Below are positions 46,021 through 57,676 of a DNA stretch of 64,000 nucleotides, one piece after another. The notes beneath the pieces were generated by a model, which was not told the DNA's origin, searched no databases, and saw only the letters and a program-made list of their open reading frames with translations. The DNA is from Heterobasidion occidentale (Eukaryota; Basidiomycota; Agaricomycetes; Russulales; Bondarzewiaceae): positions 1,426,001 to 1,490,000 of the forward strand of contig JBCAQO010000001.1 in assembly GCA_039111635.1 (NCBI GenBank). The letters run 5' to 3'. Position 1 is the first letter of the stretch; each line of letters starts with the position of its first letter. A program made the position numbers and the translations under genes.

Positions 46021-49000
46021 ATGGCCGACACCGACGTCCCGGAAACTTTGTCCAGCACCGACGGTACCACGCAATCTGAGGAGAAGGTCGCAGAGATCGA
46101 GGATGTTCAGTCTGCCATTGTCGGCCATAGTGAAGGTGAAGCCGAACACGAGGAATCCAACGTGACGGATGCCGAGGACAGTGTCGCGGAGGCAGCTGAA
46201 GAAAACGTGTCTGAAGAGCCTGCTGACGAGGCAAGTGCAATCGAGGGCGAGGCCGAACCTGCGCACGCGGAAGATGCAGGAGAGAGCACGACTGAAGTGG
46301 CTGCCGCCGACTCTTCAGAACAGGAAATGGAGCCTACACCCCTCAAGACGACTGCAACGAAACCTTCTGGGAAGGCGTCTGTAGATACGAAGCCTGTGAC
46401 GGCAAAACCGACCGCGAGCCAACCCACGGCTTTGGTAAAGAAGGTGCGTTTCGAGCATTCCGGCTGTGCATGTCTGAACGGCCTTCACCATGCCTGCAAC
46501 ACACTTTCAGATCCTCAACTCGGGCAAGTTTGGGACAGGAACTGCGAAGCCTTCTCCACCCCAGATTTCCAAATCCTCCAGTTCCTCCTCTGCATCTCCT
46601 ACGAAGACCACGTCAGCTTCTTCCACCGTCAAGAAACCTGCGAGCACCATCACAACGTCAGCCTCTAGAGGAACGATGCCCCCACCAAAGACTACTGCTG
46701 TGAACCCTCCGCCCCCAACTCCTCGTAGGGCCTCTCTTGCCCCGTCGAAGACCTCAGTGCCGGCACCAAGAGCCTCTTTAGCCTCGTCGACTTCTACCAA
46801 ACCCTCTCCTCCGTCTAGGCCAATCCCTTCATCAGCTACTCGCCCTTCTGTCGTCTCTCCCGTCGAATCCACTGCATCGAAGTCTTCGACAACTGCACGC
46901 CCTCGCGCTTCAGTGTCGGAAGGTGTCCCAGCTAAGAAACCCCCAGTTTCGCGCCCTAGCTTGAGCTCTGCAAAGCCCCCTAGTACTACTGCTACAAGGC
47001 CGACTCGTACGCCAGGTGCGGGTTCTATTTCATCAATCAAGGAAGTGAAAGGAGAGGGAAAGGTTCTTGATGATGTCCAGAATAAGGTATGCAACGCCCG
47101 CTTCTGCTCCGTTGACATCCATCCAACTTGTTATAGCTTAAGGAGGCTACGGCGTCTTTGACGTCCAAGGCTGATACAATTGCTGGCCTTGAAGGCGAGA
47201 TCCAGAAATTGAACGAATCTTTGGAGGGCGCAAAGGCTGACGCGGACGAGAAACGCCAAAAGGTAGAAGAACTGGAGCGGGCCAGAATCGATGCCGAGAA
47301 GGAACTTGTAGAAGCAAAGAGTGCCCTGGAGAAGCTCCAGACCCAGACTTCGCAGTTAGACTCTGTTCAGGAAGAGGTGTGTTATTCCTCAATTCCCACA
47401 CATCGTTGACTGATCATTGTATTTAGCTCGCATCCGCCAAGGCTGCTTCAGAAGCTCAAACTGAGCTCATCCAAAGTCTTCAGGCGCAAATTCAATCCAT
47501 GGAACTGGAAGTTGTAGCCGCCAAGGAGAATCTTGACACTGTCCGTGCCAGTGGGTCTGTTTCGGAAGCTGCCCTCGCATCGGCTGCCATCGACCGTGAG
47601 GCGTTAGTGAAGGCAAAGGCGGATCTCGAAGCTGTTCAATCCGAGTTTGAGGCGCTGAAGGCTGTTCATGCTCAAGCGCTGCTGGATGCCGCAGAGAAGG
47701 TTGAGAGTCTTGAGAGCCAAGCTGCTAGCTCCCAGGCGCTCGCGGAAGAGATTGCAGATCTCAAAGCTGAAGGGGAGAACGCGTCAACTAGGCTTTCCGA
47801 GCTCGAAATCGAGATTCTGGAGTTGAAGGAGTCCCAGGACAACGCCGATGACGAGCACTCAAAGTCTCTTGCTCGCATCAAGTCGTTGGAGGAGGAATTG
47901 GTGGCGGCAACTGCAGCTACGGAGCAGGCTCTGCAGGATGCTAAGCTTAAGGAGGAAGCCTATGCGGTCGAGCTCGAGAACTTACAGAAGGCGCACGAAG
48001 ATCAGCTTGCGGCTGCCGCGGCAGAGCAGTCGAGACTGACTGAGCAATGGCAGACCATTCAGGCTGAGCTGGATAATACTCGCGCTTCTCTTGAGGAGGT
48101 TAAGGTCGCCGCTGACCTCGCGGGGCAGGAGCACGCACGTCTTCTTGAAGAAGCTGAGAAGGAATACCAGTCCCGTCGCGACGAGCTCTCCGAAGAAATC
48201 AAGAGGATCTCAGCCGATCTTGAGGTACGTTTCTCTTGTACATCTACATCCATACGGTCATTAACATGCCCGCAGGGTCAAGAGGCGAAGTACAACGCTA
48301 AAGTTGATGCTGTCAAAGCTGAGCATGAACAATTACTCCAGGATGCTTTCGAGCGTGCGAAGGTATGTCGTTTCTACTAGCTCATGTTCGGATCCTTATT
48401 CCAGCCACACAGAATGAGGCCGGGGATGCACATGGTCAAGATCTTCAATCCCTTCGTGCAGAATCTCAGGCGACCATTGAACAGCTGCGCTCTGCCCACC
48501 AGTCGACCATCGAAGGCCTAAAGGCTGATCATGAAGCAGCACTCGAAGCTCAGGTTCAGAATCTCGAGAAACAGATCACGACCCAAAGCCTAGAACTGAA
48601 GGCGACTGGTGAGGACCTCGCCAAGGCAAAGGCGGCTCTTACTGCCTCACTCCACGAGGTCGAGGGCCTCAAGGCGCAGTTGGATGATGCCCGTCATACC
48701 GCGGCGATTGTCGCTGGCTCTAGCGCGTCCGAACAAGTGGCCGAGTTTGAACGTCTGAAAAAGGAACTTTCTAATGCCAAAGACGATCTTCTCGGCCTAT
48801 CGGACGTCTTCAACGCGACGAAAGAGTCTATGAAGGAGATGTCTAGCAACCACGTGAAAGAACTGGAAGAGGCAGCGAAGGGTCGTGTGGAGGAGGTTAC
48901 CGCCTTGAAAGCTCAGTACGAAGCAGAGTTCCAGAGCATCGTCGCCGAGAAAAGCGATCTCCTTACCAGGCTCTCGGATCTCGAAGGCGAGTTGGCAACG

Positions 49001-49365
49001 GCGAAGGCCTCGGTCAACACGGATTCCACTCCCACACACAAGAGGAATGGTTCGGCTCAAGTGATTTCTCCTTCTGTCACCAAGGATGAGCTGCAGAAGA
49101 TGCATGAGGCGCATAACTTGAAACTGCACGACCTTCAGGCTCAGCACGAGAAGGCGATGAAGGTCCTCCAGGAGCAGTTCGAGGCCGTGCAATCTCGGGC
49201 TGCCGAACTGGAGCAGACGTCGAGCGAAAAACAATGGAAATCAAGTATCTTGAACAAGACCAAGAGGAGAGCACTGATCAAATCACACGGTACGTTAGAT
49301 GCTTTGGCTTCAAAAGTTTCATAGGCTCCATGTTTGCACTGGCGATGGTTATCGGTTTCATCTGA
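46021..49365 (+). CDS. long coiled-coil protein with C-terminal hydrophobic tail
   Basis: The N-terminus is acidic and disordered (MADTDVPETLSSTDGTTQSE). A Ser/Pro/Thr/Lys-rich basic region with PPPPTPRR follows (about residues 140-330). The rest is about 650 residues of Ala/Glu/Lys/Gln-rich heptads, for example LEGEIQKLNESLEGAKADAD, LKAEGENASTRLSELEIEIL and LKAQYEAEFQSIVAEKSDLL. Near the end the frame must gain one base at 49227-49234 to continue MEIKYLEQDQEESTDQITRY and then a hydrophobic segment (SFIGSMFALAMVIGFI) at the stop 49363-49365. Unshifted, it ends at 49324 in an unrelated tail. The layout suggests a tail-anchored tether or cytoskeleton/septum-linked protein. The specific family is not recognised. 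Confidence 0.75.
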
Positions 49366-50540
49366 ACCGCTGTCGTTGTTGTCTTCCTTTTCATCCTACG
49401 CATGCTTGCGGACTGCGTATTTATTTTATCTTATCACGCATTTGCTGGTCCAAACTGCATCGTCACCTATGATCATCTTCCATCTTTTGCCTCATCCTCG
49501 CTTCTTTTCCTTCCTCGTTTCTATGATCGACGTTCATTTCATCATGCATGCATGGACCGCGTCTCATTTCATTTTCTCATCCTAACGGAGATCAATTCAT
49601 AAAAGTCGATCCCCTGTGCTCATCATGTTCCTTTACAAAAATAGGTTGAAAGCGGACATGGAGCACCTCACGAACCAGATGCCCCAAGCGGCCCATTAAC
49701 CACGAACAACGCGTATCAGGTCCGGCCATTTCGCTCCAACCTTGCGACATCCACGACGATTCCAGGAGGGATCCCACCGATTGGTCGTTCATCTTGCAGA
49801 CGGACTACGACAGTGCAGCCAGTTCATTATTCTTCGGTATCAATTCTGTGCGATCGTACATTCTATTTGCCTGCTTTATGTTATCGCTTTCCCACTACCC
49901 CGGTTCTCGTATACCTTGCTCACATTTTCCTGCACGTATGCTCCTGTATGTTGATACCCGGGTTAATGTGCATACCTTACCAATTTTTAATGGATACCAT
50001 CCGTGCCGCCTTCCTTCCAACGCGGATTTACTTGTCTCGTTCTAGTGGAAGTGGCGGCGGATATGGCCTGACTTACTTCGGCCGAGAACCTTTTCTGTAC
50101 CGAATCGTTACCAGAACCGACAGTAATGGCAAATCCTGTCACGAATAGCACTTCATTGGGGTTCCGATGGGGTTTATTTCTGCAGGTATTTACAGGTATT
50201 TACCAGTTTTTACCCCAATGTGAAATTCATACGAGTAATCTTCTAATTCTGTGACTCCCTATAGCAAGAGCCTTAGTAGAATTTCCCCGACGGGAAGACC
50301 CTTATTGCATAGTTCGTGATTAGAGCGACCACGATGAAGACGGAGGGTGGACGGAGGTCCGAGTTACGACGGAGGAAGAATAGACGCGGTACCGCAAGCG
50401 GCGGTGCTGGTACCCAAACATGTGACGGCCATGTCCGGTTATGAATACCCCAATATATTGCACGCTCGTTCCACCTCCCCACCCTCTTCCTCCTCCCACC
50501 TCCCCCTCACCTTCACGCCGCATCCCACGACGACTGCACG
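49366..50540. other. intergenic, YHM2 promoter region
   Basis: About 1.17 kb. It includes a small direct repeat (caggtattta twice, about 50181-50201). A C/T-rich tract lies at 50464-50530, immediately upstream of YHM2. No coding segment is recognised. Confidence 0.4.
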
Positions 50541-52065
50541 ATGGCCATCCAGAAAGAGCCAGGTCAAAAGGGCGTTAACTGGTCCAATATCGCCGTCGGT
50601 CAGTTATCCTAGTGTCTTAGAGACACGTCGACTTCACTCACGCGTTCTTCATGTATGTAGGCGCCATCATGAACATGGTATAGTCGCCCACATTCTGATC
50701 CCTTGCGATGAGGCTGAACACGAACCTCTCTTCTCTCGGCACGTTTAGTTTGTAAGTACACGCTGTTTTACTATCGTTCCCCGCAGCTCATGACTACGCG
50801 TTTTGTAGGAGGCAAGTCAACGAGTCGTGTCCAGTCTTCGCGCTATGCTTCATGATGCACACTTCTTAGGTCACGACACTAGGCCAGCCTCTGGAAGTCA
50901 TCAAGACACAGATGGCGGCCAACCGATCACAAACAATGGTGCAGGCATTGCAGTCCGTTTGGTCTCGTGGCGGTTTCGTTGGATTCTACCAAGGCCTTAT
51001 CCCATGGGTAAGTGATATTTATCGTTGAATTCAATTGAATAACTCCTCATTATCGTACATTCTCTATCCATATAGGCTGGATTGAAGCATCAACAAAAGG
51101 TGGTGTCTTGCTGTTCTGCGCGTCTGAAATCGAAACCGCGACCGTTTCGATGGGCGTCAACCCCGCAGCCGCTGGCCTGCTTGGTGGTATGGGCGGAGGA
51201 GTTGCTCAGGCTTACGCTACTATGGGTGAGCTGATTCTTGCATTTCACTCTATCTCTAGTTCCTCGATTTCGAATATCTTCCGGTAACGAGTAACTGGAA
51301 CCTTTGACGCATCACTCTGATATATTCGGTTGTATGTGTTTGACTTATATACGCCTTGGTTTACAGGTTTTACGACAAGTATGAAGACCGCTGAAATCAC
51401 CCGGCACAAGCAAGCAGCAGCTGGGATCAAGCCACCATCAACGTGGGCCCTTTTTGCTGAGATCTTCCGGAAGGAGGGTCTCCGCGGCGTCAATAAGGGT
51501 GTTAATGCTGTTGCTGTCCGACAGTGCACCAACTGGGGTTCTCGGTAAGCTGAACCCAGCGTAACCCGTTCATGCATTCTAACCGTTGTATATAGCATGG
51601 GCTTTGCTCGACTAGCCGAGACGTCTATTCGGAAAGTCCGGGGTAAATCCGAAAAAGACCACCTCGGTGCTTTTGACAAAATACTTGCTTCGTCGATCGG
51701 TGGTGCGTTGGCCACATGGAATCAACCTATTGAGGTCATCCGCGTCGAGGTACGCATCGTCACAAATCATCAGTGAATGTACGACCGACATTTTCTACCA
51801 GATGCAAAACATGTCAAAAGAAGCGATAGCCTCTGCTAACCGACCTGCGAAGTTGACGATTCTCAACACCTTCGCCTTCATCTACAAAGAGAATGGCATC
51901 AAAGGGCTGTACCGCGGTGTGACCCCTCGCATTGGACTTGGGATCTGGCAGACAGTGTGCATGGTCTCCTTTGCGGACTACGTGAAGGCTTGGTGCGTAA
52001 CATCGTGTATTCTCAGCATTGGCTCTTTTCAACTCTATAACAGGGTCAAGGGTCCGGGCAAGTAG
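50541..52065 (+). CDS. YHM2: mitochondrial carrier Yhm2 (citrate/oxoglutarate carrier)
   Basis: The start is [20 protein letters not shown]. The exons then read [125 protein letters not shown] and [19 protein letters not shown], ending VKGPGK. Three carrier repeats and the Yhm2-type P-L-E-V / Q-P-I-E-V signatures are present. Yhm2 exchanges citrate for oxoglutarate and associates with mitochondrial DNA in yeast. Exons 2-4 are 17, 3 and 3 nt (50661-50677, 50749-50751, 50809-50811), and the intron after the second 3-nt exon has a GC donor. One base appears missing at 51076-51078 (GGCTGG) before WIEAS. Confidence 0.92.
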
Positions 52066-52366
52066 AGCAAGCAGTGGACCACTCGTATAGACATCGCTGG
52101 ACTGTTCCTTTCCGTAGATTATCGTATAATAACATTGCATTTTGCTTCTGGAATGCGCCTGCGACCATCGCGATCAGGCGAGACCAAAATCACGTGTAGA
52201 CACTGCCGGGCGTCAGGCGAGCATCTGGCACGGACGAGGTGTAAGCCGGGGCCGTCTGGGGTAACCTTATAATATCTTCCGTCTGCTGTGCGGTCCTGTT
52301 CGCCGTCTCAGTCGCAACTCCTCGTTTCCTGAGCGTTCAGCGTTCACGACCTCAGTATCACTAACC
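52066..52366. promoter_or_regulatory. promoter region of the Mpv17/PMP22 gene
   Basis: 301 bp between two genes on the same strand. It holds the YHM2 3' end and the next promoter. No specific site is recognised. Confidence 0.4.
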
Positions 52367-53343
52367 ATGAGTCTCGCGCCAGGCAAACCGTCAGCGAGAC
52401 ACCCTCTACTTGTTGCATACCTCGCACAACTCACCGCCAACCCCCTGCGGACCAAAGCTATCACCACAGGTGTGCAGACGCCCTCAACCTCACATTCTAT
52501 AAATACAGGACATGAAACGCGCCACGTCTTTCAGGCATCCTCTGTTTCCTTCAAGAAGTGCTCGCGTCTCACTTCGCCGGAGTACCAGCACAGCGTCTGC
52601 CCAAGGACAGTCCATTGTACTACCATGCCCTTGCCCGCGCCAGGGTCGACACAAAGGCACTGAAAATGGGGCTGTATGGTCTTCTCGTGTCCGCGCCGCT
52701 CGGGCATGTCCTCATTGGAGCCTTGCAGCGCGCATTTGCGGGCAGGACTGGGCGTGCAGCCAGGTTAGGCCAGATCCTGTCGAGCAACCTGTTCATTGCA
52801 CCTATTCAGACTGCTGGTGAGTGACGTACTTGGGCTGTAGGGTGCCTGTGTGACACAGGGTCCGCGAAACAGTGTATTTGGCGTCAATGGCTGTGATCAA
52901 CGGCGCAAAGTCGGTTGATGAGATCGTCAAGACTGTGAAAGGCGGATTTTTCTCTGTCATTCGGGTGAGTTTTGCACGTAACACAGTTGGATGTGAACTT
53001 CGAATGAATGCCGCGTCTTGTTGTCTGTAAGGTGATGTGGGTCAGCTCACCTTTGTCAATCGTCTTCGCTCAAACATTCCTTGCCCCGGAGGTGAGCCCA
53101 ACTTATCACAGTCTCGGGGGGGCATTACCTTTCTGACTATACAATTAATTAAGCTCTGGGTGCCTTTCTTTAATCTCGTCGGTTTCACTATGGGTGTACG
53201 TGTCCCACAGCTCCAAGATCCGCCGATATGGTCGCCTAATGGTTTTTTATTTTTTTTTGCTCCAGACGTACTTCAATACCCGCGTTAAGCAAATTCGGCT
53301 CGCGGCCGAAAAGAAACAGAAGAAAGACGAGCAGGACAAGTAA
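52367..53343 (+). CDS. Mpv17/PMP22 family membrane protein
   Basis: The start is MSLAPGKPSARHPLLVAYLA, followed by QLTANPLRTKAITT. After an intron come GILCFLQEVLASHFAGV, GLYGLLVSAPLGHVLIGALQ, NLFIAPIQTAVYLASMAVIN, VMWVSSPLSIVFAQTFLAPE and LWVPFFNLVGFTMGTYFNTR, with a Lys-rich tail. Four hydrophobic helices, the LxxYLxxLxxxPxxTK start and the W-V/P-F-F-N motif place it with peroxisomal PMP22 (PXMP2)/Mpv17 proteins, thought to be small-solute channels. A basic C-terminal KKQKKDEQDK replaces a clear peroxisomal tripeptide. Organelle assignment is inference. Confidence 0.85.
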
Positions 53344-53452
53344 TCATGATTTATGTATTACATATAGGAACATATCTGTAATCTTGTGATACGTTTGCTG
53401 TGTTTTATGTTCATGGGAGCGAGTCTCCCGCATCGACAGGCAACCCTGATCT

Positions 53453-54998
53453 CTATACGAACCCCCAGGTTTGTACAGAGACCACATCCCCGACGGTTAG
53501 GTTTCCCGCCTCTGCAGGGACAGCGTTACACCCGAAACACGAATACCCAAGACGTCCAGGGTCCAAATCTTTGCGGAATTTCAGTAAAGGCTTGGAAGGA
53601 ATATTCAAGTTCCTTGTTCCAGTTGCGGGGTCGATATTAGGCAACTGTGATTTTGCGGTGAGTATCATCGTAAGGATAAAAGCTAATGAAAACTGACCAA
53701 GCATCTTGTACACTTGGACACCAGAGTGAACGAGCGGACATTTGGCAACCCATGTGGAGTAGGGGACGAGATAGTCATTTTTCTCCACATATCTTCGGCG
53801 AATGGCAGAGACGCCCCCTCGAACACGACGTTTGGTCTATACCTAACGGTCGGGGTATGTAAATATTAGCAGCGCTACTCATGCATTTGCCTAAAGTCCA
53901 TACCGTTCCAGCACCAGCGAATCCATATCCCAATTTCTCAGCTCTTCTCGCTCTTGTTCTCGGCACCAACGAGCTACCATGTCCTTGGCGCATAAGAAAC
54001 TTTCCTTACTCACGACCATGATAGGATAGACATCCTGATAGTTAATGCCAACCTTCAGGTTGGGGAAGGACCACGTTGGAGGAGCAGGTCGCATGCGGGG
54101 GCCCTTGTATATGAGATGAACCGGCTTGCCGAAAAAACGTGATAAAGTTGCAGAACACAATGAAGAATTTACGAAGCGTGATGAGCTGTGGGGCTGGGTT
54201 ACATAGCCGTCGATTTCAGCGAATATGAAGACGGTGCAGTCCTCTACCCTGATTCATGTACGGCGATCAGTATGTGATGATGAATCGAAGTGAAAGCGAG
54301 ATAATTACGTTGACCACTTTTCGAGGGTTTCGGGGTTTGGCTTCAACGGAACAGAAAATGCTTCACAGCCAGATTCTTGAGGGAACGTGACTTCCAGCTG
54401 TCCTCCACATGGGTCATTTGAACTCTCGGTGATACGAGTTTTGATTAGAACCATCTAGGGATGCAGTCAGCGATGATCACGGTGCCTGGAATGAGCGGCT
54501 TGCCTTTGGAAACGCTCGAGCAGTGATTATAGCATGCGATTGAGCATCGATGATGCACCATTGACGATCGTACTGTGAAAACGACAATTCAGAGGTATAT
54601 ATGAACGATTTGACATATAGGAGTACTTACCTCGAGGCCTAGCTGTGTGTAGCGTGATGTCCGAACAGAGATTCCGCGGCAGCTCTATGTTTCAGAGTTA
54701 GGATTTGCCGTAGAGTCGCTACGCACGTAGTCACCTTGATCGGATGTACGAAGAGCCCAGATATCTTTACCTCTCTCGCATCCAATTTCTGCTTGACAAT
54801 TCCTTGGTCTTTGGGGTCGAAAGCGATCTTGGATTCCCTGCTTTCGGTCTGATCCCTAGACAACATTGACAGCCTACGACTTAGTACTATTAGAAGGACA
54901 AGGCAGGAGAAGAAGACGGTCAGTGCAGTGATTTGACGAGACCATGAGAAAGCTAGCGGAAAGAGGCAATCCAGAGGCGTGACTTCGGAGTAAGGCAT
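53453..54998 (-). CDS. MOSC-domain protein A (mARC/MOCOS C-terminal-like)
   Basis: The start MPYSEVTPLDCLFPLAFSWS precedes a membrane helix (ITALTVFFSCLVLLIVLSRR). After a linker comes VKISGLFVHPIKSCRGISV, the MOSC N-terminal beta-barrel opening, and then YDRQWCIIDAQSHAIITARA. LIYKGPRMRPAPPTWSFPNL, YQDVYPIMVVSKESFLCAKD and FTLVSKCTRCL (candidate Mo-ligand Cys region) follow, with PNIDPATGTRNLNIPSKPLL and DSCFGCNAVP before TWGFV. MOSC proteins bind the sulfurated molybdenum cofactor and act as amidoxime/nitrite reductases or cofactor sulfurases. The N-terminal anchor resembles that of outer-membrane mARC. It is followed upstream (+ side) by paralog B. Confidence 0.85.
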
Positions 54999-55345
54999 GT
55001 CTTCTTGAAGTCAATTCGGAACACGAGTATTGAGTTACATGAGAATATACAAGTCAGCTGGCTTTTCTAGTAGTAACGAGCCAGTAACAGAGGTGGTTTC
55101 GTCGCCGACGAGTAGACCTCAGTGACTGGACAGGAGTCGAAGTGCCCTGTATGACGGCATGCCGCCGGTATTTCCAAACACGGCCTCCGGGTGTGTACGA
55201 AACGAAAAATAGAGGGAATCCGTATGATGCTGCAGCGCGTGCTAGATTGGATCAGTATACACAACGGGCTTATCATGTTGAAGCTCAATGTAAGAAAACA
55301 CTTCATACACGACGGAACCCAAACGTCGTCAACTGCTTCCCAGCA
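54999..55345. other. intergenic between tandem MOSC genes
   Basis: 347 bp: promoter of gene A and 3' flank of gene B. No gene is recognised. Confidence 0.4.
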
Positions 55346-56936
55346 TTATACGACATCCCATGTCGTTACCGACACAACATCGCCAACACCCATGACACCC
55401 GACGTAAGACCCACCGCATTACATCCAAAGCAAGAGTCGTCCGTTCGTCCAGGATCCAATCCTGTGCGAAACTTTAAAAGCGGCTTGGATGGGATGGACA
55501 TGTTTCTAACGCCATCCGACGGATCGATATTAGGCAGCTACATGGGACCGTTTCATGAGATATGAGCATAGTAGCACAAGTGAACAAAATCATACCAAGC
55601 ATCTCGTGCATTTAGCCACCAACGTGAAAGAGGAAGACTCGTTTGTATGAGAAGTCAGAACGATCTCCCGCCACATGTCCTCGGAGAATGGTACAGAGGC
55701 GCCATTGAAGACGACGTTGGGCCTATATCTAAAATTATGGTGTTGGTGCGTACCGCGGATTCACAGAAGCGATGGCTGCAAATCAAAATCACCTTTCTAG
55801 TACCAAAGAATCCACGTTCCAGCGCTTGAACTCGTCCTTATCCTGCTCGCTGCACCACTGGGAAGCCATCTTCTTCACGCTTTCGAAGCTTTCCTCACTA
55901 ACGACCATGAGAGGGTAGCCGTCCTGATAGTTGAGACGAGCATTCAAGTCCGGGAATGACCATGTCGGCTCAACGGGACGCGCTCGTGGGCCCTTGAATA
56001 TAAGATGCACCGGCTTACCGAAGTATTTTGAGAGGGTGGTCGAGCATAAGAGTGGATCACTGTTGGAGGACTCAGGGTGAGGCTGAGTGATGTAACCATC
56101 TATGCCCGTGTCCGAGTGGACGCTGCAATCATCCGTACTGGAAGCGGGATCAATGTGAATCGGTCAATATCACGAATTGATGATGCGTCATATTTCTTAC
56201 ATGCTGTAGTTCTGAAGAATGTCTGACGTTGGTTTCAATGGAACAAAGAATGTCTCGCAACCGGATTCAGCTGGAAAGGAGATTTGAAGTCGGCCGCCGT
56301 ACGGGTCTGTATGGCTTTCAATCACTTGAGGAGTAATCAGTACCATCTGTCACCCCATTTGGGAGTGTATTCCAGTGAGAACGCAATGAGTATAGGACAG
56401 TGATCATACCTTCGGTACCGCTCTGGCTGTGATTATTCGATGCGACATAGCATCGATTATGCACCATTGACGATCATACTACATTGAAGGGACTCTTGAT
56501 CGGCAGCCGAGGGCAGACACAGACAGAGATGTTTACCTCGAGGCCAAGTGGTGTGAAATTCGATTTGAGAACAGATATTCCACGGCAGCTCTGCACAATC
56601 ACCAAGCGTCAATGTCTGAGGATATAGAAGATTGATTAGGCGCACCTTGATAGGGTATACCATAATCCTGGAAACAGTAACCTTGCCTGCATCTAGTCTT
56701 TTCTGGACAGCGTCTTGATTCTTCGTGGCATCGAAAATGAAGCCGGTCTCGGGTGCTTCGGACGTGTTTGAGTGGATACTGTCGAGAGACTCGCTTGCGC
56801 CTTTCAGTCGAGCTGGCTCGAAGATTATTGATAATAAAAGCCTGCAAGCAAGCATGGATATTCCAGCAACGGCAGCGATTCCGACGGCGTGACGACTCCA
56901 TGGAGGTGTCTGAAAATAGTCTACGAGGGGCGTCAT
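55346..56936 (-). CDS. MOSC-domain protein B (tandem paralog of A)
   Basis: The start MTPLVDYFQTPPWSRHAVGI leads into a membrane helix (VAGISMLACRLLLSIIF). VTVSRIMVYPIKSCRGISV and LGLEYDRQWCIIDAMSHRII open the MOSC barrel. Next come HLIFKGPRARPVEPTWSFPD, YQDGYPLMVVSEESFESVKK, RYRPNVVFNGA, SSSFTLVAKCTRCLV and PNIDPSDGVRNMSIPSKPLL, then DSCFGCNAVG and TTWDVV. The terminal exon is found only after the intron near 55538-55590, giving the stop TAA at 55346. Exon order and sequence parallel gene A closely (same motifs, same intron positions as far as traced), so this is a local duplication. The N-terminal anchors have diverged most. Confidence 0.85.
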
Positions 56937-57676
56937 TATGATAACTCAGCCCCGCAATGGGTAGTATGAGAGTGGAGAACAGATTAAAAAGCTCGGATAG
57001 ATTTGCTTTACCAATTTCCTTTGAGCCAGACTCACAGCAGGGTATGCCGACCCTATCGAGTCTCTCTCACTCGACGTGGGAGTCAGGACGAGTCAGGACG
57101 AGCTGATACATAATGTCACCATCGAATTCAACGGCATAGAGCTTGCAGCTGGCATCACGTGTCCGAACTCCAAGGATGTCGATGAACGCTCAACTGGTTT
57201 CACGGTCCGACTTACGTAGCTGATGCTGTCCTCTTTAGCGCTTCCTATGGCGTTGCTTTGACACAACGTTGTCTACAATGGAAAGGAGACCGGGTGTGAA
57301 CAGGAGTGATCGAGAGTTGTCATGATTATCTACTTTCATGTCCGGCACTGTTACTGTTTGACGTCAGGGACTCAGGCCCATATCCTTCAACACACAAGGC
57401 TAGTCGTTGCAACATGCGGGAAAGGCTTAGCGTAGCTAATTCTCAAGACTGATGCGATCACTATATGTAAATTATTTCTGACGAGCCTACGAGCGCTTTG
57501 TCGTGATATCTCAGATCTGCAGAAAAACATCCATGTCATACGTATGTAGACCGTTTGCTCGGATGCAACGTTCAACGTACAGTCGATACCGATAGAGTCC
57601 CTGTGCTTTCGCTATTCCAAGAACAGACGCGAGTCTATTCTGTGTCCATCAAATTAAAATGGTATACAAATGATGT
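56937..57676. other. intergenic, MOSC B promoter and TRAPPC8 3' side
   Basis: 740 bp. A short direct repeat (gagtcaggac twice, at about 57081-57100) is the only feature noted. No gene is recognised. Confidence 0.4.
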
